The notes under the pieces were generated by a model. It made no database searches, was not told the origin of the DNA, and worked only from the letters and a program-made list of their open reading frames with translations. From NCBI GenBank assembly GCA_965153355.1, contig OZ231127.1, forward strand, positions 69,502,001 through 69,566,000: a stretch of DNA of 64,000 bases, in the 5' to 3' direction. Below are positions 47,404 through 57,686 of the stretch, in pieces. Source of the DNA: Flaccisagitta enflata. Lineage: Eukaryota > Chaetognatha > Sagittoidea > Aphragmophora. Numbering within the stretch: the first letter of the stretch is position 1; every line of letters starts with the position of its first letter. The position numbers and the translations under genes are program-made.

Positions 47404-48049
47404 TATCTCGCAATATTCTATTTAAATGATTATGTATCAACCCAGGTGGTGCCGGCAACAAGTAGATGTGTAAAAGAACTTTTCACTGTACAAGGCTTTT
47501 GAATGAAGCATTTTGACCCTCTTATTTGTGTTTTTGTTTATATTTTATTTGTTAATTTTTTGTATAATTTCATTCTTTTTATGTATATATATTCATTTGT
47601 AATGTTAATCTAAGCATAAATGTTATGTTTCATCATTTTTGAATAATCCTTTATGTAAATTTCACATTCTAAAATTTTTTATTGAATGCATCACCAAGAT
47701 TCGAACCAGCAACCTTCCTATCTGGAATCCATCAAGTTACCACTACACCACAGGGACACTTGATGTATGAAGGAGTAAAAATGGTCAAACTCTAAAATAT
47801 TGACCTGAGGACCAGAAAAAAAAGTTGAGGCACAATGCGCAAAGCGCACTGCGCCTCAATAATTGGGATATCTTTTATGTACTGTTGCGTTGCACTGTCT
47901 ATTCTTCAATTTGTCTGTCTGAAAAATCATCAATTTTTATGATAATCATCTCCCTTATCTTTTTAAGATGCGTTACTTTATTCTATCCCAATGGGCTTGG
48001 ACTGGTCTCTATGAAAAGCTGAACTTGCCGGGTATATAAACACGAGAAC

Positions 48050-48087
<38 letters not shown>

Positions 48088-48600
48088 TAAAAGAGGTGAT
48101 CTGGCAAATCTATAACTATAAGAAATAGGTAATCTTTTTGAATGTCTTTCTTTGCATTTATTCATTTCACATGTTCATGGTCAGAATAACAAAATTCCAA
48201 TCATATTGATGAGAAGCTTAAAGAAATGCTTTTTTGGTTTGTTGAGTGACAGCTTCACAGCACAAGAAATCGCCGGTAAACTTGTTTCATTTTTAGCAGC
48301 GTTTCAATCTTTCCTCTGTTCGTTTATCCAGTGCCTGATCAAAAAAAAAGAGAAAGAAAAAAAAGCATGAAAGGGAATGATTGATTGATTATGGTGGTCA
48401 GTAGCGCGGTGAAATTAACAGGGTATGCACATAAATCTGCCCTGGTTCATATATCTGAAGTGAGCTAGTGAGCAAATTGAGCTATGAACCTCAGATTTGA
48501 CACATTTGAAAGAGTTAGGGGAACTCAAAATGAGATCAATTAACAGGTTGTCCCAAGTCAGTCGCAACTTTGACATATAGTGCAATGCATAAAAAAGATA
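47404..48600. promoter_or_regulatory. Region upstream of the glutamate receptor start codon
   Basis: Probably holds the receptor 5' untranslated region and promoter; no core motif chosen. It also holds a tRNA-like sequence (47686-47759) and a short GA run (48058-48085). Confidence 0.3.
47686..47759 (-). repeat. tRNA-like sequence (tRNA pseudogene or SINE head)
   Basis: On the minus strand TGGTGTAGTGGTAAC resembles an A box and GGTTCGAATC a B box, ~30 nt apart as in tRNA genes. The acceptor arms do not pair and no good anticodon loop forms, so it is not a functional tRNA; a SINE head or pseudogene is more likely. Confidence 0.5.
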
Positions 48601-48664
48601 ACAAGGCCGGATACACGGCTACCTTAGTTGCCTGCGGGTGGGCAGGAGCAGTGCTGGAGAAGGG
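48601..48664 (+). repeat. 5' fragment of a hairpin-ended element
   Basis: ACAAGGCCGGATACACGGCT and GGGCAGGAGCAGTGCTGGAG, then unrelated sequence. Confidence 0.75.
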
Positions 48665-48743
48665 TGGCAGAAACCGGGGCACGCGGGACACGTTGTGCAT
48701 CGGACCTATAGATCAAAAGTTGGAATTATAGATTTGAGGGAAA

Positions 48744-49220
48744 ACTAGTCATCCAAGGATCGCACATGGTCAGCGGTACCCGAAGCCCTGCTAGGAATGA
48801 TCAAGTGAAGTAGTGGAGTGAGAGCAGGGCAGCGGCCCCAAAGGGCCGATGTCCTGTAGGACACAGGGGTGAATTCTGAGACGTCCTGAGGCGGATTTGA
48901 AGTCGGGATGGCAGAATTAAGTCCAAATAGCAGATTTGAGGTTTGGGGGTCTGGCTTGAGGCCTAGAGGACAAATTTGCGGCCTGAAGAGTTGATTTGAG
49001 GCCTAGAGGGCGGATTTGAGGTCTGGAGAGCTGATTTGAGCTCTCAAGGGCTAAATTAAGGTCTGAAAGGGCTAATTTGAGGAACCAGAGGGCCAAAATC
49101 AGGCCTGAGACCGCAGACTTGAGGCTTCGATGGCCAAGGGGGGGGGCGGACGGAAGGACAGAAGGACGGACGGAAGGATGGATGGATGTCTCGAAATTCC
49201 GCCCTGTGTCCTAGAAGGGG
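48744..49220 (+). repeat. GGCCCC-palindrome element, 5' part and minisatellite
   Basis: Starts ACTAGTCATCCAAGGATCGC, has GGGCAGCGGCCCCAAAGGGC and TGTCCTGTAGGACACAGGGG, then ~20 bp units such as GATTTGAGGCCTAGAGGGCG (48890-49130) and a GGAC/GGAT stretch. It ends at CCCTGTGTCCTAG, where a GAAA array begins; the closing palindrome is missing. Confidence 0.8.
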
Positions 49221-49222
49221 GA

Positions 49223-49283
<61 letters not shown>

Positions 49284-49333
49284 AAAAAAGAAAGAATGAA
49301 AGAGAGGAAAGAAAGAAAGAAAAAGAGCAGAAA

Positions 49334-49382
<49 letters not shown>

Positions 49383-49390
49383 AAAAGAAA

Positions 49391-49426
<36 letters not shown>

Positions 49427-49490
49427 AACAAAAAAAGAAAAAAAGAAAGAAAGAAAGAAAGAAAACGAGAGAGAAAAAGAAAGAAAGAAA
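49223..49490. repeat. (GAAA)n microsatellite, ~270 bp
   Basis: Near-pure with minor variants; it replaces the right end of the preceding element. Confidence 0.95.
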
Positions 49491-49589
49491 ATCTGAAGGG
49501 TAAAAATGATGTTTTTAGGAGCGTCAAAGCTGGTACAATTTTACCCAAGACATGTCAGATTGCAAAATAAAACTTTTTTAAACAAGGCC

Positions 49590-49771
49590 ATCACCTATAA
49601 GTCGCATGCGAGACTTTTATAATTTCTGACTTCTAATGACTTAGTATACTCTTAAATGACTTAAGTTGACTTAAAGAAATAAAATTGAATAAAAAATTTA
49701 AGTGTGACGGACCAACAGACCAACGGACAGACTAAGCGGGGTGTGGAGTCGTATGCACGCGACTAAAAACT
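49590..49771 (+). repeat. Hairpin-ended element, variant with ATGACTTA body
   Basis: ACTTCTAATGACTTAGTATA and similar words, GACGGACCAACAGACCAACG, then GGTGTGGAGTCGTATGCACG and CGACTAAAAA. Confidence 0.7.
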
Positions 49772-49828
49772 CCCATTTTTCTGACCTCTATTCCTCCATT
49801 CTAAACTTAATTCGACATGAAAATGTTT

Positions 49829-49975
49829 TTAGTCGCATGCACGCGACTCTATGACCCGCTCTGTCCGTTGGTCTGTCACGCTTAGCTTTGCTCAGCTGTT
49901 TTTGTCGTTTTACATCATTTAAAGTCATTTTTACAATCTACATTTAGTCTATTAGTCTTTTGATCTTTTGTTCAA
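49829..49975 (-). repeat. Hairpin-ended element, variant body
   Basis: Plus strand TTTTTAGTCGCATGCACGCG, ACTCTATGACCCGCTCTGTC, then words like CATTTAAAGTCATTTTTAC. It is inverted relative to its neighbour at 49590. Confidence 0.7.
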
Positions 49976-50253
49976 TTAGGGCGTGTTTCTAGTGAAGATG
50001 AAAAACGTGTCTGTTCCCATTTGAACGTACGCGTTTACAGCGTGAACACACATTTTTGAAATACACTGTCCCACGAGGGAGTGAGCAAAGTGAATGAGCA
50101 AGCCCGTGAGTGAGGCGAGCGAGTGAAGTAAGCATAACAAAGAGGAGCGCTGCATAGCGAGTAAGCGGAGTAAGCGGTGTGAGCGAACAAACGTAGGGAG
50201 TGACCGAGTGGCCTGTCAAAAACGCGATTGTTTCTGACTAGAACCGCCCCCTT
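49975..50253. mobile_element. ~280 bp element with TTCTAGT inverted ends, GTGAGCGA-rich
   Basis: The left end TTAGGGCGTGTTTCTAGTGA is mirrored by TGACTAGAACCGCCCCCTTA at the right. The interior is rich in GAGTGAGCGAG words. A truncated relative lies at 33-197. Confidence 0.6.
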
Positions 50254-50270
50254 AGTCTTTTAATCTTTTA

Positions 50271-50816
50271 CACCGTCTTCAGATCAGACTGTGAAATGCA
50301 AAACCCAATAGCTTCTAAATCACTAGAAAAAAATCATAAAATTTTCAATATTGGTAACATGTGATGGTTTTTGCATGTCAAAGCTCAGATCATAATATAG
50401 AAAAGGTGAGGGGAAAACAAAATATTGAATGAACATCCATTTTTTAAGCAAAATGGCTTTTTTTACCTGTTTTTTTTTTTTTGGAAGGTGCTGTTTTTCT
50501 CTCAGAATATGCAGCAAATAGATAATAAATAAGTTAACATCTGTCATTGAAAATAAATCCTAGAGTTTTTGTCAAATGCAAAGCAATTTCAAGCAAATAA
50601 AGACAACTCCTTTCTAAAGAAATGAGGAAAAATTGATCTTAATTAAAAACGGGTTTTCTTTCAATATTTTGTTTTCCCCTCACCTTTTCTATATCATGAT
50701 CTGAGCTTTGACATGCAAACATGTTACCAATATTCGCTAAAAATTTCATGACTTTTTTCCTAGTGGTATAGGAGCTATAAAGGTTTTGCATTTCACAATC
50801 TGATCCGAAGACGGTG
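50271..50816. mobile_element. 546 bp foldback element, CACCGTCTTC ends, TA flanks
   Basis: The left arm (CACCGTCTTCAGATCAGACT, then GTGAAATGCAAAACC) is mirrored by the right arm (GGTTTTGCATTTCACAATCT, then GATCCGAAGACGGTG) for well over 100 bp. Both ends are bordered by TA. No coding capacity. Confidence 0.8.
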
Positions 50817-51404
50817 TAATCTTTTGGTCTTATGGTCTTGACAACCACACGCAATTGTAAGGTGTTGGCCTTTTTTTATGCAAAAATAGTTTCAACATTA
50901 GCTAATTATCATTTTTCATTAAAACAAGTTTGATAGACAAACAATACATGCGCCCTCGTCGTTACTGATAGGTTTTTTTCCACTGTTGCTGGGTAGGTAG
51001 TTTACTCTGATAGATGACATGAATGGATGTGAAGAAAGTAGGATGTTCATATAACTAAAAGCAAAATTTCAGTATTTTAATACTATTTGCATAAAGTAGA
51101 TGAGCATTAATTTTTCGTGAACTCCATACCTTTTGAGATTTTTTCTTTATAAATATTTTTGCAATTTGAAATTTGAAAGTCAAACACAATCTTCTCCTTT
51201 CTTGGAGGACTTTCCATTTCATTTAGTTTTTAGAAGACTTAATGAATGATGTGCAGGGTAAGTTGAAATAATACATAGATTATGATATACCAGAAATTGA
51301 ATTGTGGAGGTGGGAGGGATGGGGGCACTATCAACAAAAGAAGTAAGCTATCTAAATGATTGGGGACTGATTGGGAGTGATTCTGAGTGTATAGGCTGAT
51401 ATTG

Positions 51405-51478
51405 AAAGAATGTGTTACGGACCCATGGACGGACGGACAGACCCTCTTATAGAGATGCGAGGACGCATCTAAAAATAC
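51405..51478 (+). repeat. 3' end of a hairpin-ended element, ATGCG stem variant
   Basis: GGACGGACGGACAGACC, then TATAGAGATGCGAGGACGCA and TCTAAAAAT. The stem AGATGCG pairs with CGCATCT. Confidence 0.7.
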
Positions 51479-52204
51479 ATGAATTATAGTACACCGCTTT
51501 CAGATCAAAATGTCGCAAAAAGAAGATATACTACTCCTAAAATACTTGAGACAACTACTTGATTCATTTTTCCTGTAGTAGATAATTTGATTAAGTTTTG
51601 TTACAAAAAAGAATTAAAGCCCGAGTGTTGATATATTTGCTCAAAATTTCATGACAAAAATTAGTCGATTTCAGCCAAAAATGGCCTTTTTTCATGGAAA
51701 AAATGAGGTTAGATAGCAGCAGTACTGTGTAGTGTTGGTTATGAAGAATTAATGAAGTTTTGTTTGAAATTCTAAAAGATTTGACTTATGTGATGCAGTA
51801 ATGATTGATTTCGACCCCAAAATACCGCAAAAACCTCAAGATTTGGGAAAATTTTGAAAAATTGTCTGCAAATTGTTCAAAATTGATATCAGTGAGAACA
51901 TTTTTTCCTTACAACATAATCTACATTAAATTCTCTTGAATTCTAGACCAATCCCAGCAATTCAGCTCAATTTGTGTAGAAATAACAACTATGAAATAAA
52001 ATAAAGAAAAAATTGGGGACATGAGTAGTCTGAGGGCTATGAGGGTCTATCCGCAGTTTTTCCCATGAAGATGATGATGGCAATGGCGCTGGCGCTGGTG
52101 ACGGCGACAATGAAGGCAATAACAATGAAGTTTTTGTTGTTTTTTTCTTTTTTTTTAGCTTTTTTTGTTTTTTTTCCTGTTTTCTTTGTTCTCTTTTTTT
52201 CATT

Positions 52205-52290
52205 TTCTTTTTTTCCGTCGTCGTTGCTGTCATCGTCGTCGTCGTCGTCGTCGTCGTCATTGTCGTCATCACCGCCGCCACCGCCGCCGC

Positions 52291-52384
<94 letters not shown>

Positions 52385-52870
52385 ATCGTTGTAGTCGCCA
52401 CCGTCGTCGTCGTCGTTAAATTTGAGAACAATGTCGGCCATGATGACAACATTAAGGATAATGATGGTGATGGCGATGGCGACGGCGACGGCGAAGGCGA
52501 CGAGTGTAAACAATTCATCGCCTTCGCCTTCGCCTTCGCCATCGCCATCGCCTCTCTTTTTCCTGCTCTCCATTGCCAGCGCCAGCGCCAGCGCCATCGA
52601 CATCACCGCCATGTCACCTCCTGCTCTTCTTCGCCAGCGCCAGCGCCAGCGCCACCGTCTCTATCTTTTTGTCTTGTTCCTCACCCTTTTTTTCTCTTCT
52701 CGATTCCCATAATATCTGTTATTCATTTTCTTTTTTTCCGTCGTCGTCATTGTTGTTGTCGTTTTCATTGTCGTCGTCGTCGTCGTCGTCGTCATCATCG
52801 TCGTCGTCGTTGTCGTCTTCGCCGCCGCCGCCTATTCCAGCTCCATGTCAACAGGAGTACCAGCGCCATC
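52205..52870. repeat. (GTC)n and related trinucleotide/hexanucleotide arrays
   Basis: CATCGTCGTCGTCATCGTCG and variants at 52220-52420, a palindromic block around 52460-52560 (GGCGATGGCGACGGCGACGG facing GCCTTCGCCATCGCCATCGC), GCCAGC hexamers, and again GTC at 52735-52810. Long frames (poly-Asp, poly-Thr, poly-Ser) are artefacts. Confidence 0.9.
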
Positions 52871-53034
52871 GTCGTCGCCATCGCCAGCTACAGAGCCAAC
52901 TCCTTTCCTCCTCAAGTCATTATCTCACTTTTTTTCATTCTATGATTAGCTAATATTCTTTTTTTTCTCCAGCGATAGCCTCTTCCTGACACCCTTGTAT
53001 CTTGATGAATAATGCGGGTAAATCAGCAGTTAGA

Positions 53035-53160
53035 CCAAGAATAAACCTGCGGATAAACCTGCAGATAAACCTGCGGATAAACCTGCGGATAAACATGCGG
53101 ATAAACCTGCGGATAACACTGTGGAGCACTTAAAACTGCGGATAAAACTGCGGATAAAGG
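53035..53160. repeat. 12 bp minisatellite, GATAAACCTGCG
   Basis: About nine copies, slightly varied; inside the 1.93 kb foldback element. Confidence 0.9.
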
Positions 53161-53724
53161 CTCTGTCCATGTAAAAGCCCTGTCCTCAGCCCTCAGACAG
53201 CGACTGTCTCAAAAATTGTTGGGAAAAAAATCCTTTAATGTAAAACATGCAATATTCATTGATTGTGAGTAGGAGGCTTGAATTTTTTAGTTGGTGGGAT
53301 ATTCTTTGCTTGTAGCAAAACTTAATCAAATTATCTACCAGGGGAAAAAAGAAAAAATCAATTATTATAAATAGTTTTTGAGTAATATATCTTCTTTTCG
53401 CGACATTTTGATCTGAAAGCGGTGTATCAATGTTTTTTGGGAAAAATTGTGTTGACTTATCAAAATTTGTCTTTGTTTGCACCCCAAAAAGCATCATCCT
53501 ATGGCTGAATAATATCACGCATGTAGTTTAAAGATAAGGTTTGTTGTTTTTGGTTTCTCCATTTTTTGATAAAAGTGCCCTCTGACGCACTGAAAAAGTT
53601 TGGTGTATTACGCGGTCCACACGACCCTAACAACGACAAACAAACTCGTCATCATCCTTCAACTTGAGGACATTCTCACGGACTAAATCTTGCCCAAATT
53701 TTGCATAGAAGTTGTCGTCTTCGC

Positions 53725-53885
53725 TAGTTTATCACAGAGCGGAGCCTCTACTATTGTCCAGTGTCCAAAAAATTGCATCCACTTTTGAACAACCCCACGG
53801 CCAGTCGGCCAAACAGCTGGGCCCAGCTCGTCCTTGTTTTCTCCAATACTCTATCATGAGCGGAGCCTCTATGGTCGGCCAGCGC
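53725..53885. repeat. Direct repeat pair around GAGCGGAGCCTCTA
   Basis: TTTATCACAGAGCGGAGCCT and CTATCATGAGCGGAGCCT occur ~121 bp apart with partly similar continuations. Element type unknown. Confidence 0.45.
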
Positions 53886-53908
53886 CCCAACAACGCTGTC
53901 AACTTAAC

Positions 53909-53910
<2 letters not shown>

Positions 53911-54001
<91 letters not shown>

Positions 54002-54002
54002 T
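53911..54002. repeat. (GT)n microsatellite
   Basis: Near-pure. Confidence 0.95.
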
Positions 54003-54040
54003 GTGGTAAGTTGTGAAGAATTGTCCATTTCAGTTCCGGG

Positions 54041-54648
54041 TTTTTGGGCAGCGGCCCCAAAGGGCCAATGTCCTGTAGGACACAGGGGGTAATTTCCAGA
54101 CGTCCGTTCATCCGTCCGTCCGTCCGTCCGTCCGTCCGTCCGTCCGTCCGTCCGTCCGTCCGTCCGTCCGTCCCCCCCCCCATTGGCCATCGAGGCCTAA
54201 AATCCTCACTCTAAGGCCTGATTTAGGCCCTCTAAGCCCTCAAATCAGCCCTCCAGGCCTCAAATCAGCCCTCCAGACCTCAAATCAGCTCTCCAGGCCT
54301 CAAATCAGCTCTCAAATCAGCTCTCCAGGCCTCAAATCTGTTCTCCAGACCTCAAATCAGCATTCTAGGCCTCAAATCAGCCCTCCAGGCCTCCAATCTG
54401 CCCCTAATGCCTCAAGCCTACCCTCGGATCTCATATCTAATCTTCATGCCTAAAATCTTCCCCCTAAACCTCAAATCCCTCTTAGGCCTGATATATTCCC
54501 CCTCAGGACGTCTGGAAATTACCACCTGTGTCCTACAGGACATCGGCCCTTTGGGGCCGCTGCCCTGCTCTCAGTCCACTACTTCACTTGATCACTCCAA
54601 GCAGGGCATCAGGTACCGCTGACCATGTGCGATCCTTGGATGACTAGT
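54041..54648 (-). repeat. GGCCCC-palindrome element, full length
   Basis: Plus strand: TTTTTGGGCAGCGGCCCCAA, TGTCCTGTAGGACACAGGGG, (CGTC)n at 54104-54172, about fourteen ~20 bp units (CAAATCAGCCCTCCAGGCCT), TGTCCTACAGGACATCGG, GGGGCCGCTGCCCTGCTCTC, and the end GATCCTTGGATGACTAGT. It shows the family's complete order. Confidence 0.85.
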
Positions 54649-54793
54649 TACATGTGTAGTGTGTAGTCAAACGTTCAAATGAGGCCTTGTCCATCTGTTA
54701 ATCCAATTGGTCCGTCAGTTTGTCATGCTGCATTGAATTGTTGAAACGCACATTTAACATGCTACAATATTGATCGTGCATGTGCCTGTGTTT

Positions 54794-55198
<405 letters not shown>

Positions 55199-55296
55199 CG
55201 ATTGTGCAACACATACGGTTAGTGCGCGGGTTTGTATGAGTGGAGGTGGACCGTGTGACTCTGCCCCCTCCCCGTCCATCATGATATTGTTTTTAC

Positions 55297-55428
55297 CTGC
55301 TCATAGAATGGTGCCCTTTTTTGGTCGTTAATATCCAATAACGCAGCTCTTCCAATTCCAAAAGGAGATTGTTGCGCACAAAAAACTCTGAGCTTTGTTT
55401 GCTCACGACGAGTTATTAGTCTCAACCC
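55297..55428 (-). CDS. Candidate 132 nt exon, unassigned
   Basis: Acceptor TTCTGTTATAG and donor GAGCAG|GTAAAA enclose 44 open codons, phase 0 at both ends (GLRLITRREQTKLRVFCAQQ and FGIGRAALLDINDQKRAPF). A second frame is also open for 38 codons. It could belong to the DUF4139 gene (its 5' block ends in phase 0), to an upstream exon of the receptor, or to nothing. Confidence 0.3.
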
Positions 55429-55494
55429 CTATAACAGAATTGAATACCGAATTAAGAACATTGTAAACAGTCTATCAGTAGCCTAGTGTAATGT

Positions 55495-55643
55495 TTTTAG
55501 TAGTTGACACGTGACCCTAGAACTTGTGTCGGTCAGTTGGTTTTTCTTTCTGTCGGTCCGTCAGAAACTTTTTTGATGCTTTTCCATACTGCCCCGGCCC
55601 ACCCGTCCGCGACTGAGGGGAGCGTATACGGCGTAGTTGAACA
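55495..55643 (-). repeat. Hairpin-ended element, degenerate
   Basis: Plus strand TTTTTAGTAGTTGACACGTG, ACCCTAGAACTTGTGTCGG, CCCGGCCCACCCGTCCGCGA, GCGTATACGGCGTAGTTGAA. Confidence 0.6.
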
Positions 55644-56485
55644 GTAAACATGACATACAACATTCTCAGAAAAAGATCAACATTCTCAGAAAAAGATCAA
55701 TTTGTTACATACTAAGGTGCAGAAGACTTACTTTTCATCTTGGGTGTTCCCCACTCGAATAAAAAAATTGAGGGAAAAAAACAAAGAAGAAAAAACAAAC
55801 GAATTCTTTGCTGTGAAGCGTAAGGCATCAAATGTAGGACCCGATTCTTCCTTGTCTTTGAGAAATTGTTTCGCAATATATTGCATGTCACTTTGAGGTT
55901 TAAGTTTTTGGCTATTATCGGAGCATCATATTTTTCACATGCTTGACTCGTAGTTCATAAAGAGAAAAAAACCTCATATCCTTATTGTAGAGAGGGCACA
56001 CCTGGATCGGTGCAGAACCCAGCCCCAAGCTTGGTGCGAGCTCTAGTTAGGGCGCAATTTCTCAAATAAGAGAAAAGATGGAGTAGTCCACTTTGATCAA
56101 TTTTTAAAAATACTTGTATGGCCGAAAGAATTGTTTTGACGGTGGATTCATCTTAGTTAGACATGAATTGACGAGAAAAAAATAAAATTTCAATTCTTTC
56201 GGTAATTGGCGTATGTTGCCGGCACCGCCTGGTATCAACCAGTAGGGAATCAATTGCAGGTATATGATTGATCCTTAGGTTGTTTTTTTCATTTGGTTAT
56301 CATCAAAGGGACATGCTCTGAACTCTGGTTTCATATGGTTTTCGCCTGCATATGATAAAGCTGTCAAGACACAGACGCGGACGTTTTAAGCCGAAAGAGA
56401 ATAGGAGAGGAAATGGTAAAATGGAAGAAAACAACAAAAGAGGTGAGCGAAAAAAATTCAAAGAAAGAATGAAAGAAATTTTTAA
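55644..56485. other. Unique sequence, no feature recognised
   Basis: A tandem AACATTCTCAGAAAAAGATC duplication at 55660-55699. Short frames only. Confidence 0.4.
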
Positions 56486-56650
56486 CAAGGCCGGATACAC
56501 GGCCATCAGTTGCGGACGGGTGGGCAGGGGCGGATATGCGCGTTTTCCCACTTTTCGACCCGTGCTTACGGACGGACGGACGGACGGACGGACGGACGGA
56601 CGGACGGACGGACAAAGCCTCCTATACAGTTGCGTGTCCGCAACTAAAAA
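56486..56650 (+). repeat. Hairpin-ended element, TTGCG stem variant
   Basis: ACAAGGCCGGATACACGGCC, ATCAGTTGCGGACGGGTGGG, eleven GGAC units, CCTCCTATACAGTTGCGTGT and CCGCAACTAAAAA. The stem AGTTGCG pairs with CGCAACT; the 5' copy of the word (CAGTTGCGG) has the same C-to-T change. Confidence 0.9.
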
Positions 56651-57336
56651 TACAAGAAAGAAAAAGAACAAGGCAAGACAGCCACTCCAGAGTTGAATCG
56701 ACGCGTGTAGGGTAATGATGCAAATTGCCAGAAAGGAATTTGTGGGGATGAGATAAGTTGAGAAACGACAGACACAGACAGAGAGACAAACAGATAGACA
56801 GACCGACAGAGAGAAAGACGGACGGACAAACAAACACATGCACGCGGCTTTATACTAAAAGAAAGAGCTGGATCGCATACAACCAGAGAGGGTCAAACCC
56901 GAGATTTAAGCCTCAAACTCACAATTCTCTGCCATTCTCTGTTTACTTTGGTCTTGTTTGTGTCAAAACCGCTGCCAAAGGGCGAAATGATTTATTACCA
57001 TCTTTTTCTCTTTTGATGTTGATTGTGTTTACTTTGATCTCCTACCACGAAAGGTTAGGAGATCAGTCGTGTACGCATGTGCGCGTGCGTGTGCGTGGGC
57101 GCGTGCGTGTGGAGGTGGCAGAATATGAGAGAGAGAGAGACAGACAGACAGACAGAAAATCGAAAGGACTGACAGGAAGATGAAAAGTCAAACAAACATT
57201 CAAACAGACAGACCAGCAAAAAATGCTTGGCTTGGAAAGATACTGGAGCCAGATCAACATATGTGCTTGAAGGTTGAAGCCTAGGGCCCCGCGCTCCACG
57301 CCAAGGATAGCAATGTGACACCGGCTAAGAAAAATA

Positions 57337-57686
57337 CAGTTGAACCCCGCTCTAATGGATTTCTAGGGACCAATAGTTTATTCTTGTCTTAAACGGAATT
57401 CTGTTGTAGCCAACAAGGGAAATTAAAGAAAACAAGGCCAGATACACGGCCATCAGTTACGGACGGGTTGGCAGGGGCGGAAATGCGCCTTTTCCCACTT
57501 TTCGACTCGATCATTACGGACCGACGGACCGATGGACGGATGGACCGACGGATGGATGGTTGGACGGATAGACAAAGCCTCTTATAGAGTTGCGTGTTCG
57601 CAATTAACAAGTTGAAGAGACTTTAAATTAGTATCTGTTATGGGCGGAATTTCGTTACTGGCGGGTCCGTCAGAGCGGGGTTCAAA
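57337..57686. mobile_element. Tc1/mariner-type MITE (TTGAACCCCGCTCT ends) split by a nested element
   Basis: The left end CAGTTGAACCCCGCTCTAAT and the right end AGAGCGGGGTTCAAA are inverted repeats, each bordered by TA. The hairpin-ended element at 57432-57610 sits inside. Without the insert the MITE is ~170 bp. Confidence 0.75.
57432..57610 (+). repeat. Hairpin-ended element, TTGCG stem variant, nested in a MITE
   Basis: ACAAGGCCAGATACACGGCC, ATCAGTTACGGACGGGTTGG, (GGAC)n/(GGAT)n core and TATAGAGTTGCGTGTTCGCA with ATTAAC. Confidence 0.85.

Larger units (their letters stand above)
51492..53424. mobile_element. 1.93 kb foldback element, CACCGCTTTC ends, TA flanks
   Basis: The left arm (CACCGCTTTCAGATCAAAAT, GTCGCAAAAAGAAGATATA, later GATAATTTGATTAAGTTTTG) matches the reverse complement of the right arm (53275-53424). 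TA borders both ends. The ends resemble those of the 546 bp element (CACCGYYTTCRGATC). The middle is dominated by GTC, GCC and GAT trinucleotide sequence. Confidence 0.75.

Noticed and set aside
47686-47759. Functional tRNA gene
   Set aside because: The acceptor stem does not pair and the anticodon loop lacks T at position 33.
51967-52612. Poly-Asp/poly-Thr frames of ~190 codons
   Set aside because: They lie in trinucleotide arrays inside a foldback element; no conserved segment.
53625-53725. 33-codon minus-strand frame (FYAKFGQDLVRENVLKLKDD)
   Set aside because: Looks protein-like but is short, has a weak acceptor and sits beside dispersed repeats; a transposon remnant is as likely.
55297-55428. 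LDINDQKRAPFYE as a cadherin LDxNDNAPxF motif
   Set aside because: Only a few residues agree and the flanks do not look like cadherin strands.
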